A DNA stretch of 64,000 nucleotides. Origin: Paractinoplanes durhamensis (GTDB lineage Bacteria; Actinomycetota; Actinomycetes; Mycobacteriales; Micromonosporaceae). A program made the translations under genes and the position numbers. The notes under the pieces were generated by a model. It had not been told where the DNA came from. It saw nothing but the letters and a program-made list of their open reading frames with translations, and searched no databases. Position 1 is the first letter of the stretch. Each line of letters begins with the position of its first letter. Of the stretch, positions 15,754 to 26,794 are shown piece by piece. The DNA lies in the NCBI RefSeq assembly GCF_016862175.1, contig NZ_BOML01000006.1:248001-312000 (forward strand), given 5' to 3'.

Positions 15754-16746
15754 ATGCGTGTTCACCTCAGACGAACGACTTTGCTCATTACCACCGCGAT
15801 CGCTGCGGGAATCATTCTTACCGGATGCGGTGCCGACGCCTCGGACAACTCATCGAGTTCGGCCGGGATGGCCGACTCGGGAGCGAAGGTCGCGGCCGAG
15901 CCGCAGGCGGCCGCGGAACGGGCGCCGGATGCCGCCCAGGGCGAGAACGTCCCGGCGCAGGCCCCGGACCTCGGCGTCGATCAGCGGTCGATCATCTATC
16001 GCGGTTCCACTTCGGTCCGCGTGAAGGACGTCAACGCCGCAGCCGGGCAGGCCACCGGCATCGCGCAGACCGCCGGCGGCTTCATCGGCGGGGACAACCG
16101 CAGCAGCAGCAACACCGGCTCGGGCACCGCCACGCTCACCATCCGGGTGCCCGCCGACAAGTTCGCCACCAGCGTCGACCAGCTGTCCAAGCTGGGCACC
16201 GAGGAGTCCCGGGAGATCAGCACCGAGGACGTCACCGAGCAGACCGTCGACCTGGACGCCCGGATCGCGGTGCAGCAGGCCCGGGTGACCAGCGGCCGCA
16301 ACCTGCTCAGCCAGGCCAAGTCGCTGAACGACCTGGTGATGCTGGAGAAGGAAGTGGCCACCCGGGAGTCCGACCTGGCGTCGCTGCAGGCCAAGAAGCG
16401 GCGGCTGGCCGATCTCACCGCGCTGTCCACGATCACCGTGACGTTCCTCGGGCCGGAGTCGCCCGGGGTGAAGCCGGACGACAATCCGGGTGGCTTCCTC
16501 GGCGGGCTCTCGGCCGGTTGGAAGGCGCTGCTGGCCTCGCTCGGCGTGCTGCTGACCGTGCTGGGTGCGCTGCTGCCCTGGATCATCGCGATCGGGCTGC
16601 CGGCCTGGGCGGTGTGGTGGGCCTACAAGCGCTGGTCCCGGAACCGGCCGCCGGCCGCCCAGCCCGCGCTCGCCCCGGCCGCCACCGGCGGCCCGCTGCC
16701 GACGTTCCCACCGGCACCGCCGGCGAAGCCCGCCGACAAGGACTAG
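15754..16746 (+). CDS. DUF4349 lipoprotein
   Basis: 330 residues. A signal peptide ends in the lipobox LTGC, so the mature protein is anchored outside the membrane. The extracytoplasmic part has the DUF4349 pattern (IIYRGSTSVRVKDV; AGGFIGGDNRSS; LDARI...LLSQAK) with a coiled coil. A C-terminal membrane span (LLASLGVLLTVLGALLPWIIAIGLPAWA) leads to a proline-rich tail. Function unknown. The ATG at 15754 has GGAGA 6 bases upstream; a longer frame lacks a signal peptide. Confidence 0.88.
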   Translation: MRVHLRRTTLLITTAIAAGIILTGCGADASDNSSSSAGMADSGAKVAAEPQAAAERAPDAAQGENVPAQAPDLGVDQRSIIYRGSTSVRVKDVNAAAGQATGIAQTAGGFIGGDNRSSSNTGSGTATLTIRVPADKFATSVDQLSKLGTEESREISTEDVTEQTVDLDARIAVQQARVTSGRNLLSQAKSLNDLVMLEKEVATRESDLASLQAKKRRLADLTALSTITVTFLGPESPGVKPDDNPGGFLGGLSAGWKALLASLGVLLTVLGALLPWIIAIGLPAWAVWWAYKRWSRNRPPAAQPALAPAATGGPLPTFPPAPPAKPADKD

Positions 16747-16752
16747 AACGGA

Positions 16753-16784
16753 ACGGCCCGCGAGATCACAATCTCGCGGGCCGT
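16753..16784. terminator. 14-bp bidirectional hairpin terminator
   Basis: Arms acggcccgcgagat (16753-16766) and atctcgcgggccgt (16771-16784) with the loop caca, between the convergent DUF4349 and M20 genes. There is no strong T-tract. Confidence 0.75.
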
Positions 16785-16794
16785 CCGGTACGGA

Positions 16795-18051
16795 TCAGAA
16801 AGCGCCGGTCGACAGCGCCGCCAGGGCGGTGTGCACGAACACCCGCAGCCCGTGGCCGATGCAGCTCTCGTCCACGTCGAAGTCGCCCTGGTGCAGGTCG
16901 TGCCGCTCGTCCGAGCCCGGCACCCCGGTGCCCAGCCGGATCATCGCGCCGGGCACGTGGTCGAGGTAGAACGCGAAGTCCTCGCCGCCCATGCTGATCT
17001 CGGCCTCGACCACCCGGTCGGCGCCGAGCGCGGCCCCGGCCGCTCCGGCGATCACCGCGGCCGCCATCCGGTCGTTGATCACCGGCGGGACACCCCGCTG
17101 ATAGGTGACCTCGACCTCGGCGCCGGTCGGCGCGACCACGTCCTTGATCAGCTTGGTGATCAGCTCGGGCGCCGCACGCCACGCCTCCCGGTTGAGGATG
17201 CGGACCGTGCCGGAGGCCTCGCCGACGCTGGGGATCGCGTTGAACGCCTTCCCCGCGTGCACCGCGCCCCAGACCATCGAGACCCCGGCGCGCGGGTCGA
17301 TCCGGCGCTCGAGCAGGGCCGGCACGTCCACGATGACCCGGCCCAGCGCGTGCACCAGGTCGGCGGTCAGGTGCGGCCGCGCGGTGTGCCCGCCGGGGCC
17401 GGTCAGCTTGACGCTGACCGTGTCGGCGGCGGCGGTGAACGGCCCGGAGCGGACCCCGACCAGGCCGGCCGGCAGCTGCGGGTAGCAGTGCAGCGCGTAG
17501 ATGGCGGCGACGTCCTTGAGGGCGCCGGCCGCAATCACCTGGGGCGCTCCGGACGGGATCGCCTCCTCGCCGGGCTGGAAGATCAGCCGGACCCGGCCGG
17601 GCAGTTCGCCCCGCTTGGCCAGCTGCGCCAGGGCCAGGCCGAGGCCGAGCAGCACGGTGGTGTGCACGTCGTGCCCGCAGGCGTGGGCCACCCCGTCGAC
17701 GGTCGACCGGTAGGGCACGTCCTTGAGGTCGGCCAGCGGCAGCGCGTCGAGGTCGGCCCGGAACGCGACGACCCGGTCGCCCTCGCCGATGTCGCAGATC
17801 ACGCCGTTGCCCTTGGGCAGCATCCGCGGCGAGAGACCGGCCACGGCCAGCTCGCGGGCGATCATGGCGGCGGTCTCGAACTCGTGGAACGAGCGCTCCG
17901 GGTGGGCGTGCATGTGCCGACGAATCGCTACCAGCTCAGCACCGTGCGAGGCGAGCCAGCGGTCGAGCTGACCGGGCAGGGGCTCGGCACCGGGCAACGG
18001 CCCGGGCAACTCCTCTTCGGCCTCGTCGGGCCTCGTCAGAGCAGTAGTCAC
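16795..18051 (-). CDS. M20 family amidohydrolase (HipO/AmhX type)
   Basis: 418 residues from the GTG at 18051. Metal and substrate motifs: ACGHDVHTTVLLG, FQPGEEAIPSG, MGGEDFAFYLDHVPG. It is a zinc-dependent amidohydrolase that removes acyl groups from amino acids or related compounds; the exact substrate is unknown. The frame is open for another 66 codons upstream, starting with a strong ribosome site at 18249-18253, but only about 65% of those codons end in G/C, far below neighbouring genes, so the shorter start is preferred. See the hairpin at 18247-18280. Confidence 0.88.
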   Translation of the reverse strand: MTTALTRPDEAEEELPGPLPGAEPLPGQLDRWLASHGAELVAIRRHMHAHPERSFHEFETAAMIARELAVAGLSPRMLPKGNGVICDIGEGDRVVAFRADLDALPLADLKDVPYRSTVDGVAHACGHDVHTTVLLGLGLALAQLAKRGELPGRVRLIFQPGEEAIPSGAPQVIAAGALKDVAAIYALHCYPQLPAGLVGVRSGPFTAAADTVSVKLTGPGGHTARPHLTADLVHALGRVIVDVPALLERRIDPRAGVSMVWGAVHAGKAFNAIPSVGEASGTVRILNREAWRAAPELITKLIKDVVAPTGAEVEVTYQRGVPPVINDRMAAAVIAGAAGAALGADRVVEAEISMGGEDFAFYLDHVPGAMIRLGTGVPGSDERHDLHQGDFDVDESCIGHGLRVFVHTALAALSTGAF

Positions 18052-18322
18052 GTCGGTTTCCGTATCGATCTCGAAGTTTTGTCGGGTTTTCGCAACGCGC
18101 GACAGCTTAGACCCATGTTGGTGACGCTGTGCAACGTCATTCCCGTGCACGCCGGATTGCGCAGGGTCACGAATGCCCTGATTAGAGCGCTCCGCAGAGG
18201 TCCGGGGGATGCCCGGGGTGTCTTCCCAACGCAGCATCTGGCCCTTCACCTCCTACAACCGGTAACGGATCACGGAGGTGACGGAGTTCAACCATGACAC
18301 GGGTACGTGCCTCGTACTTGCC
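18052..18322 (-). other. Leader region between the mutase and M20 genes
   Basis: 271 bases without an assigned gene. It holds a frame-extending stretch in frame with the M20 gene, beginning at an ATG (18237-18235) 11 bases after AGGAGG, and a hairpin that can mask that ribosome site. A 17-codon plus-strand frame at 18294 overlaps the mutase end and is not credible. Confidence 0.5.
18247..18280 (-). promoter_or_regulatory. Hairpin able to sequester a ribosome binding site
   Basis: On the minus strand CACCTCC (18280-18274) is the exact complement of GGAGGTG (18253-18247), with 20 bases between. The second arm is a near-perfect Shine-Dalgarno sequence. This is the arrangement of a translational switch: when the arms pair, the site is hidden. 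No known riboswitch class was recognised. Confidence 0.45.
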
Positions 18323-19888
18323 TCAGAAACGCTCCACCGGGTGGTAGATCCCCCACACGCCACGCAGCGTGTGGCATACCTCGCCAACAGTGGCACGCAG
18401 TCGCAAAGCGTCTTTCATCAACGGTAGAACGTTCTCTGTTCCCTGTGCGGCCTTCGCCAAATCCCCGAGTGCGGCCTCGACCGCGGCCGAGTCCCGTTCG
18501 GCGCGAAGCGTCGCCAGCCGGCCGACCTGGGCCGCCTCGATCGCCGGGTCGACCCGCAGCGGGTCGTACTTCTCCTGGTCGTCGACCGTGAAGCGGTTGA
18601 CGCCGACCACCACCCGCTCGCCGGAGTCGATCTCGTTGGCGATCCGGTACGCCGAGGTCTCGATCTCTTCCTTCTGGAAGCCCTGCTCGATCGCGTCGAC
18701 CACCGATCCGAACGAGAAGACCCGCTCGATCAGCGCGGTCGCCTCGCGCTCCACCTCGTCGGTCATCGCCTCGATCGCGTAGGACCCGGCGAACGGGTCG
18801 ACCGTGCCGGTCAAGCCGCTCTCGTAGGCGAGCACCTGCTGGGTCCGCAGTGCGAGCCGGGCCGACTTCTCGGTGGGCAGCGCGATCGCCTCGTCGTACG
18901 CGTTGGTGTGCAGCGACTGGGTGCCGCCGGCGATCGCGCCGAGCGCCTGGATCGCCACCCGCACCAGGTTGACCTCGGGCTGCTGGGCGGTGAGCTGCAC
19001 GCCCGCGGTCTGGGTGTGGAACCGCAGCATCAGCGACTTCGGATCCTGGGCGCCGAACTCCTCGCGCATGATCCGGGCCCACATCCGGCGGGCCGCGCGG
19101 AACTTGGCGATCTCCTCGAGCAGGGTGGTGCGGGCGACGAAGAAGAACGACAGGCGGGGCGCGAAGTCGTCGACGGCCAGGCCGGCGGCGAGCGCGGCCC
19201 GGACGTACTCCATGCCGTTGGCCAGGGTGAACGCGATCTCCTGCGCGGGCGTGGCACCGGCCTCGGCCATGTGGTAGCCGGAGATCGAGATGGTGTTCCA
19301 CTTCGGGATCTCGGCCCGGCAGTAGGCGAAGGTGTCGGCCACCAGCCGCAGCGACGGCTTCGGCGGGAAAATATACGTCCCGCGGGCGATGTACTCCTTC
19401 AGGATGTCGTTCTGGATGGTGCCCTGCAGCTTGCCGCCCTCGACGCCCTGCTCCTCGGCGACCAGTTGGTAGAGCAGGAGCAGGACCGAGCCCGGCGCGT
19501 TGATCGTCATCGAGGTGGAGACCTGGTCGAGCGGGATGCCGTCGAACAGCTTGCGCATGTCGTCGATCGAGTCGATCGCCACCCCGACCTTGCCGACCTC
19601 GCCGTGCGCGATCGGGTCGTCGGAGTCGTAGCCCATCTGGGTGGGCAGGTCGAACGCCACCGAGAGGCCCATCGTGCCGGCCTTGAGCAGCTGGTGGTAG
19701 CGCGCGTTGGACTCGGTCGCGGTGCCGAAGCCCGCGTACTGCCGCATGGTCCAGGGCCGCTTCGTGTACATCGTCGGGTACGGACCCCGGGTGTACGGGT
19801 ATTCGCCCGGCTCGCCGAGCGGTGCGCCCGCGGGGACATCCTCCGGGCGATAGACCGGCTTGATCTCGAAACCCGACTCTGCGTTCAC
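18323..19888 (-). CDS. Methylmalonyl-CoA mutase family large subunit lacking the B12 domain
   Basis: 521 residues from the GTG at 19888. The TIM-barrel of the acyl-CoA mutase large chain is complete: [47 protein letters not shown], and a C-terminal [11 protein letters not shown]. The Tyr in RQYAGF and the Arg in YIARGTY match the methylmalonyl-CoA type; isobutyryl- and hydroxyisobutyryl-CoA mutases usually carry Phe/Ile and Gln there. There is no DxHxxG cobalamin domain, so a separate small subunit is required; none is in the window. Start choice rests on a -10 TAGGAT 7 bases upstream; an in-frame GTG at 19939 would add 17 residues. Confidence 0.88.
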   Translation of the reverse strand: MNAESGFEIKPVYRPEDVPAGAPLGEPGEYPYTRGPYPTMYTKRPWTMRQYAGFGTATESNARYHQLLKAGTMGLSVAFDLPTQMGYDSDDPIAHGEVGKVGVAIDSIDDMRKLFDGIPLDQVSTSMTINAPGSVLLLLYQLVAEEQGVEGGKLQGTIQNDILKEYIARGTYIFPPKPSLRLVADTFAYCRAEIPKWNTISISGYHMAEAGATPAQEIAFTLANGMEYVRAALAAGLAVDDFAPRLSFFFVARTTLLEEIAKFRAARRMWARIMREEFGAQDPKSLMLRFHTQTAGVQLTAQQPEVNLVRVAIQALGAIAGGTQSLHTNAYDEAIALPTEKSARLALRTQQVLAYESGLTGTVDPFAGSYAIEAMTDEVEREATALIERVFSFGSVVDAIEQGFQKEEIETSAYRIANEIDSGERVVVGVNRFTVDDQEKYDPLRVDPAIEAAQVGRLATLRAERDSAAVEAALGDLAKAAQGTENVLPLMKDALRLRATVGEVCHTLRGVWGIYHPVERF

Positions 19889-19895
19889 AAATGTG

Positions 19896-19901
19896 ATCCT
19901 A
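19896..19901 (-). promoter_or_regulatory. Leaderless -10 of the mutase gene
   Basis: TAGGAT on the minus strand, 7 bases before the GTG at 19888. It lies inside the longer annotatable frame, and so decides for the shorter start. Confidence 0.45.
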
Positions 19902-20081
19902 GGGCGTCGCTCGGGCCTGGAGAGTGAGGCCTTTTGCACAGAGAGTCCGATAGTCCGAACTCAGGGAGATTTCCCGGTCACGGTTTGTCGACTTCATAGG
20001 AACACCGGCCCCGTGGCTTTCAAATAGGGGTCGGCTACGGGCAAGATAGCGGGGTTGGTCGACGGCCCCTAGACCCCCTCG

Positions 20082-22013
<1,932 letters not shown>

Positions 22014-22040
22014 TCTTTCGGCACGTGCTATCAACACCTG

Positions 22041-23687
22041 ATGGCACGTGACGATGAACTTCTGGCGACTGCCCAGGCCTGGCTGGCCGACGATCCCGAC
22101 CCGGCGGGCCGCGCGGAGCTGAGCGCGCTGCTCGAAGGTCTGCCCGGGACGGCGGCCGAGCTGCGCGACCGTTTCGCCGGGCCGCTCACCTTCGGCACCG
22201 CCGGGCTGCGCGGCCGCCTGCGGGCCGGGCCGAACGGGATGAACCTCGCGGTGGTCACCCGGGCCGCCGCCGGGCTGATCGCCTGGCTGACCGAGCAGGG
22301 TGGCACCGGACCGCTGGTGATCGGCTACGACGCCCGGCACGGCTCCCGCGAGTTCGCCGAGCGGACTGCCCAGGTCGCCACCGGCGCCGGGCGGGAGGCG
22401 CTGCTGATGCCGGGCACGCTACCCACGCCGGTGCTCGCCTACGCGGTGCGCGCGCTGGACGCGGTGGCCGGGGTGATGGTCACCGCCAGCCACAATCCGC
22501 CGCAGGACAACGGCTACAAGGTCTACCTCGGGCGCGAGCTGGGCGGGCGGGCCGGGGACGGCGCGCAGATCGTCCCGCCGGCCGACGCCGGCATCGAGGC
22601 GGCCATCCGGGCCGTCGGCCCGATCGCAGGGGTCCGGCTGGGCGAGCCGGGCACGGTTCTCGACGACAAGATCGTTTCTGGGTACGTGGTGAGCGCCGCG
22701 GCCGTGCTCGACGCGGGCGGTCCGCGTGACCTGAAGATCGCCTACACCCCGCTGCACGGGGTCGGCGGCGAGACGGTGCTGGCCGCGTTCGCCGCGGCCG
22801 GGTTCCCGCCGCCGGCGTTCGTCCCCAACCAGTTCACCCCCGACCCGGACTTCCCCACCGTCGCGTTCCCCAACCCGGAGGAACCGGGCGCGATGGACAA
22901 CCTCCTCGCGCTGGCCGCCGCGCACGGCGCCGACCTGGCGATCGCCAACGACCCGGACGCGGACCGCTGCGCGGTGGCGATCCCGACGGCCGGCGGCGGG
23001 TGGCGTCCGCTGCGCGGTGACGAGCTGGGCATCCTGCTCGCCGACCACCTGATCCGGCGGGGAATGCCCGGGACGTACGCGACCACGATCGTCTCGTCGC
23101 AGCTGCTCGGCAAGCTGTCCGACGCCCGGGGCGTGCCCTACGCCGAGACCCTGACCGGCTTCAAGTGGATCGTACGGGCCGACGAGGACCTGGCCTTCGG
23201 CTACGAGGAGGCGCTCGGCTACTGCGTGTCGCCGACCCTGGTGCGGGACAAGGACGGGATCACCGCGGCCCTGACCGTGGCCGAGCTGGCCGCGACGCTG
23301 AAGACCGCCGGGAAGACGCTGGCCGACCGGCTGGACGAGCTGGCCGCCGAGTTCGGCGTGCACGCCACCGACCAGCTGTCGGTGCGGGTCGACGACCTGG
23401 CCGAGATCGGCACCGCGATGGGCCGGGCCCGGCAGGCACCGCCGGCCACCCTGCTCGGCGCGCCGCTGATCGGGGTGAACGACCTGCTGCCGGAGAACGA
23501 CGTGCTGACCTTCCGCACCGCCGCGGTGCGGGTGGTGATCCGGCCGTCGGGCACCGAACCGAAGCTCAAGGCGTACCTCGAGGTGGTGGAACCCGTCGCC
23601 GACGGCGACGTGCCCGCGGCCCGGATCCGTGCGGCCGCCGCTCTTCGCACCCTGCGGGACGAAACGGCGGCGGCGCTCGGCGTCTGA
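22041..23687 (+). CDS. Phosphosugar mutase (phosphoglucomutase/phosphopentomutase, PGM2-like)
   Basis: 548 residues. The phosphoserine loop is TASHNPPQDNGYK (Ser150), the metal loop is DPDADRCAVA (about 304), and the sugar loop includes GYEEALGY; the phosphate-binding loop is RPSGTEPKLKAY. This alpha-phosphohexomutase superfamily member is of the length and motif type that includes phosphopentomutases. With deoC, deoA, upp and cdd nearby, interconversion of (deoxy)ribose-1- and -5-phosphate is a reasonable role, but phosphoglucomutase or phosphomannomutase activity is equally compatible with the sequence. Confidence 0.9.
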   Translation: MARDDELLATAQAWLADDPDPAGRAELSALLEGLPGTAAELRDRFAGPLTFGTAGLRGRLRAGPNGMNLAVVTRAAAGLIAWLTEQGGTGPLVIGYDARHGSREFAERTAQVATGAGREALLMPGTLPTPVLAYAVRALDAVAGVMVTASHNPPQDNGYKVYLGRELGGRAGDGAQIVPPADAGIEAAIRAVGPIAGVRLGEPGTVLDDKIVSGYVVSAAAVLDAGGPRDLKIAYTPLHGVGGETVLAAFAAAGFPPPAFVPNQFTPDPDFPTVAFPNPEEPGAMDNLLALAAAHGADLAIANDPDADRCAVAIPTAGGGWRPLRGDELGILLADHLIRRGMPGTYATTIVSSQLLGKLSDARGVPYAETLTGFKWIVRADEDLAFGYEEALGYCVSPTLVRDKDGITAALTVAELAATLKTAGKTLADRLDELAAEFGVHATDQLSVRVDDLAEIGTAMGRARQAPPATLLGAPLIGVNDLLPENDVLTFRTAAVRVVIRPSGTEPKLKAYLEVVEPVADGDVPAARIRAAAALRTLRDETAAALGV

Positions 23688-23695
23688 AGGCGGTG

Positions 23696-24379
23696 TCAGG
23701 CCGGCTTGGGCGTGCCCAGGGCGGCCTGAATCGCCTTGCCGAGGGTGGCGACCACCAGCGCGACCGCCGGGCGGACGATCGAGTCCTCCAGGTCGGCCGA
23801 GCCGGAGAAGCCGGCGCCCGCCGCGATCTGCTCGAGGCGCTCGTGCGCCCGGGCCGACTCCTCGGGCGGAAGCCGCAGGGCCGGCTCCATCCGGGTGGCG
23901 CTGAGCAGGGTGGCCAGCGCGGCGGTCCGCTCGTCGCAGATGCCGTCGCTGGTCAGCGCGTCGGCGAGCCGCTTGCGGATCTCGGTCTCGTAGGCGTGAT
24001 CGGTGGTCGGGTAGCGGTGCACGTGGATGACGCCCATCTGGGTCTCGTCCACGTCCTGCACCACGCCGCGGGACACCAGGTCCTCGAGGACCCGGGTGCG
24101 CAGGCGGTGGCGCAGCCGCTGCACCCACTGGCTCGGCGTGTGCGGCTCGTCGGCGGCGACCTTGGCCAGGACCGCGTCGGCGATCGGGTCACCGATCGGC
24201 CGCGGGTCGGACACCTTCAGGAAGCCGTCGACGTAGGCGACCCGCCCCGCCAGGGCCAGATCGACCAGCACAGCCGCGGCCATGCCGAGGTCGAGCCCGA
24301 TGCGGGAGCCGGTCGCTTTGCCGGTCCGGTCGTCATAGGCGAGGAGGAGCAGTTCCTCGGCGAGCGGAATGGAGGTCAT
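23696..24379 (-). CDS. GPP34 (GOLPH3/Vps74-like) family protein
   Basis: 227 residues from ATG 24379. The start MTSIPLAEELLLLAYDDRTGK and GLDLGMAAAVLVDLALAGRV match the GPP34 fold, a eukaryotic Golgi phosphoprotein family also common in actinobacteria. Eukaryotic members bind PI4P and glycosyltransferases; the bacterial role is unknown. Helical, soluble, no enzyme motif. It ends 8 bases from the convergent mutase gene. Confidence 0.85.
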   Translation of the reverse strand: MTSIPLAEELLLLAYDDRTGKATGSRIGLDLGMAAAVLVDLALAGRVAYVDGFLKVSDPRPIGDPIADAVLAKVAADEPHTPSQWVQRLRHRLRTRVLEDLVSRGVVQDVDETQMGVIHVHRYPTTDHAYETEIRKRLADALTSDGICDERTAALATLLSATRMEPALRLPPEESARAHERLEQIAAGAGFSGSADLEDSIVRPAVALVVATLGKAIQAALGTPKPA

Positions 24380-24387
24380 GAGACGCA

Positions 24388-24393
24388 ACGATA
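24388..24393 (-). promoter_or_regulatory. Leaderless -10 of the GPP34 gene
   Basis: TATCGT on the minus strand, 8 bases before the ATG at 24379. An in-frame TTG at 24388 overlaps it and is therefore unlikely as a start. Confidence 0.35.
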
Positions 24394-24456
24394 GTGGCAG
24401 GAGTCACGCGCGACGATCGCCAGGTCGGGTCGAAAGACCATCCCGATGTTCCTCAA

Positions 24457-25467
24457 CTAGCGGCGTCCCGCCAGGTCGGGCAGAATCCGGTCGCGCTGTT
24501 CGAACCAGGCGAGCGTGTCCCGGATGCCGTCGGCGACGCTGTGCTCGGCCCGCCAGCCGAGCAGATCCGCGGCCCGGGTGCTCCGGGTGTAGGCACCGGC
24601 CTGGTCACCCGGCCGCCGGGGCGCCTCGGCGATCGCCACCGGCCGGTCGACGACCTGGTTGAACGCCTCGACGAACTCCCGGACCGTAGTGCCGGTCCCG
24701 GTGCCGAGATTGATCACCCGGTAATGCGATTTTTCCGGGAAAAGTGTGTCGAAGACCTCAAGGGCCCGCAGGTGCGCGCCGGCCAGGTCCCAGACGTGGA
24801 CGTAGTCCCGGATCCCGGACCCGTCCCGTGTCGGGTAGTCGACTCCGGTCACGCTGAACGGGGTGCCGGCGCGGTAGGCCTCGATCAGTTTGCCGAGCGC
24901 GTGGCTCGGCGCCGCCACCTGCAGACCGGTCCGCATCTTCGGGTCGGCGCCGATCGGGTTGAAGTAGCGCAGCGAGAGCACCCGCAGCGGGCTGGCCGCG
25001 GTGATGTCGGTGAACATCCGCTCGACCACCAGCTTGGTCCGGGCGTACGGGCTCTGCGCCGCCAGCGCCGAGCCCTCGTCGACGCTGAACTCGTCGTTCG
25101 GCTCGTAGATCGAGGCCGACGAGCTGAACACCAGCCGGGTGACCCCCTTGGCGATCAGGTGGTCGACCAGGTCGAGCGTCTTCACGACGTTCTCCCGGTA
25201 GTAGCTGATCGGCCGGGCCACCGAGTCGGGCACCACGATGAGCGCCGCGCAGTGCACGACCGCCTCGATGTCCGGGTGGTCGTCGAAGATGCGGTCCAGG
25301 ATCGCCCGGTCGGCGATGTCACCCTCGTAGAACGGCCGGCCGGCGCAGAACTCCCGGCGCCCGGTAACCAAGTTGTCCAGAACGACCGGCTGGTGGCCGG
25401 CGTCGAGCAGGCACGAGCCGATAGTGCTGCCGATGAAGCCTGCGCCCCCGGCAATGAGCACTTTCAC
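24457..25467 (-). CDS. galE: UDP-glucose 4-epimerase (first galE copy)
   Basis: 336 residues. Rossmann GGAGFIGSTIG at the N-terminus, the SDR catalytic serine region FSSSASIYE and YxxxK as SPYARTKLV; substrate region RYFNPIGADP and GIRDYVHVWDLA. It interconverts UDP-glucose and UDP-galactose. The GTG at 25467 is chosen because AGGGGA lies 6-7 bases upstream and the product starts directly with the beta strand VKVLIAGG. A second galE lies at 55657-56631 in an operon with galK. This one has no galactose genes beside it, so it may serve cell-envelope sugar synthesis. Confidence 0.9.
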   Translation of the reverse strand: MKVLIAGGAGFIGSTIGSCLLDAGHQPVVLDNLVTGRREFCAGRPFYEGDIADRAILDRIFDDHPDIEAVVHCAALIVVPDSVARPISYYRENVVKTLDLVDHLIAKGVTRLVFSSSASIYEPNDEFSVDEGSALAAQSPYARTKLVVERMFTDITAASPLRVLSLRYFNPIGADPKMRTGLQVAAPSHALGKLIEAYRAGTPFSVTGVDYPTRDGSGIRDYVHVWDLAGAHLRALEVFDTLFPEKSHYRVINLGTGTGTTVREFVEAFNQVVDRPVAIAEAPRRPGDQAGAYTRSTRAADLLGWRAEHSVADGIRDTLAWFEQRDRILPDLAGRR

Positions 25468-25614
25468 GAAAAATCCCCTTTTGGCCCTGACCGCGATACG
25501 CGCCAAGACGTTAGGGGCAAGTGCCGATTGTTACCCTCGGCCAACCGGGCGACCCCACCCGATTCAGTGAATTACTCGCAAAAAGCTGTCTTTCCAGAGA
25601 GGGTTGGACGCTCA

Positions 25615-26106
25615 GTGCAGGCCACCATCGCCACGCTCGGTTATGTCTTCTCCGCCGACCGGAAGAACATCCTGATGATCCGGCGGGACACCCGGCCCGA
25701 CGACATCCATTTCGGCTACTACAACGGCCTCGGCGGCAAGCTCGAACCGGGTGAGGACGTGGCCGCGTGCATGCGGCGGGAGATCCGGGAGGAGGCCGGC
25801 CTCGAATGCGGGACGCTCGACTTCGCCGGCACCATTTCCTGGCCCGGCTTCGGCAAGGACGGCGGCAACTGGTTCGGCTTCCTGTTCCGGATCACGTCCT
25901 GGACCGGCACGCCGTTGTCCGCCAACGACGAGGGCAGCCTGCACTGGATGCCGATCGCCGATGTGCTGGCCGGCAACCTGCCGATGTGGGAGTCCGACCG
26001 GCACTTCCTGCCACTGGTCTTCGCCGACTCCCCCACGCCGTTCCACGGGGTGATGCCGTTCGCCAGCGGCAAGGCGCTCAGCTGGAGTTACACCGAGCTC
26101 TCCTAG
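25615..26106 (+). CDS. Nudix hydrolase (8-oxo-dGTP diphosphatase-like)
   Basis: 163 residues. Nudix box [20 protein letters not shown] followed by EAGL, complete for metal binding (GX5EX7REUXEEXGU). The family group with ATLGYVF...LMIRR and [10 protein letters not shown] resembles MutT/MTH1-like 8-oxo-dGTP diphosphatases. It would clean the nucleotide pool. The stop TAG overlaps the convergent upp stop in the palindrome CTAG. The GTG at 25615 has GAGAGGG 11 bases upstream, which is weak; the family start fits. Confidence 0.85.
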   Translation: MQATIATLGYVFSADRKNILMIRRDTRPDDIHFGYYNGLGGKLEPGEDVAACMRREIREEAGLECGTLDFAGTISWPGFGKDGGNWFGFLFRITSWTGTPLSANDEGSLHWMPIADVLAGNLPMWESDRHFLPLVFADSPTPFHGVMPFASGKALSWSYTELS

Positions 26107-26735
26107 AACCGGCGCATGCCGCCGAACTGGCGGTCACCGGCGTCACCGAGACCGGGCACGATGTAGGCCTTGTCGTTCAGGCCCTCGTCGATCGAGGCGG
26201 TGACCAGGCGCAGCGGCAGGCCGCTCTCGCTCAGCCGCTCGATGCCCTCCGGCGCGGCCAGCACGCAGCAGATGATCATGTCGGTGCAACCGCGGTCGAC
26301 CAGCAGCTTGCAGCAGTGCAGCAGCGAGCCGCCGGTGGCCAGCATCGGGTCGAGCACCAGCACCGGCTGCCCGGCCAGGTCGGCGGGCAGCGACTCCATG
26401 TACGCCCGGGGCTCGTACGTCTTCTCGTCGCGGGCCAGGCCGACGAAGCCCATCGACGACTCGGGCAGCAGCGCCAGCGCCGAATCGGCCATCCCCAGGC
26501 CGGCCCGGAGCACCGGGACGATCAGCGGCGGGTTGGCCAGCCTGGTGCCCTGGGTGGGCGCGACCGGGGTGTCGATCGGGTACTGCTCGACGGCGAAGGA
26601 GCGCGCCGCCTCGTAGACGACCATCGTGGTGAGCTCGTGCAGCGAAGCGCGGAAGACACCGCTGTCGGTCTCCGCATTTCGCATCGCGGTGAGCCGGGTC
26701 TGGGCCAGCGGGTGATCTACAACGAGTACGTCCAC
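26103..26735 (-). CDS. upp: Uracil phosphoribosyltransferase
   Basis: 210 residues. The PRPP loop is [14 protein letters not shown] and the uracil-binding C-terminus is [12 protein letters not shown]...GG. It converts uracil and PRPP to UMP, closing the pyrimidine salvage loop with Cdd and DeoA of this window. The GTG start lies 6 bases after a -10 TAGGTT. It is divergent from deoC with 59 bases between. Confidence 0.95.
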   Translation of the reverse strand: MDVLVVDHPLAQTRLTAMRNAETDSGVFRASLHELTTMVVYEAARSFAVEQYPIDTPVAPTQGTRLANPPLIVPVLRAGLGMADSALALLPESSMGFVGLARDEKTYEPRAYMESLPADLAGQPVLVLDPMLATGGSLLHCCKLLVDRGCTDMIICCVLAAPEGIERLSESGLPLRLVTASIDEGLNDKAYIVPGLGDAGDRQFGGMRRF

Positions 26736-26741
26736 GCCGAC

Positions 26742-26787
26742 AACCTACCGGTCTGTCAAGATCAATTGTTAACCGGCTGCGTAGAAT
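26742..26787. promoter_or_regulatory. Divergent leaderless promoters of upp and deoC
   Basis: Minus-strand TAGGTT (26747-26742) is 6 bases before the upp GTG; plus-strand TAGAAT (26782-26787) is 7 bases before the deoC ATG. Both genes of nucleoside salvage thus share a 59-bp control region. Confidence 0.5.
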
Positions 26788-26794
26788 CGATTTC

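Noticed and set aside
16795..18249. M20 gene beginning at 18249 with 66 extra residues
   Set aside because: The extension has weak third-base G/C bias and is unlike the family; kept as a leader-region finding instead.
18294..18347. 17-codon plus-strand frame with a moderate ribosome site
   Set aside because: Runs into the 3' end of the mutase gene on the other strand and is too short to support.
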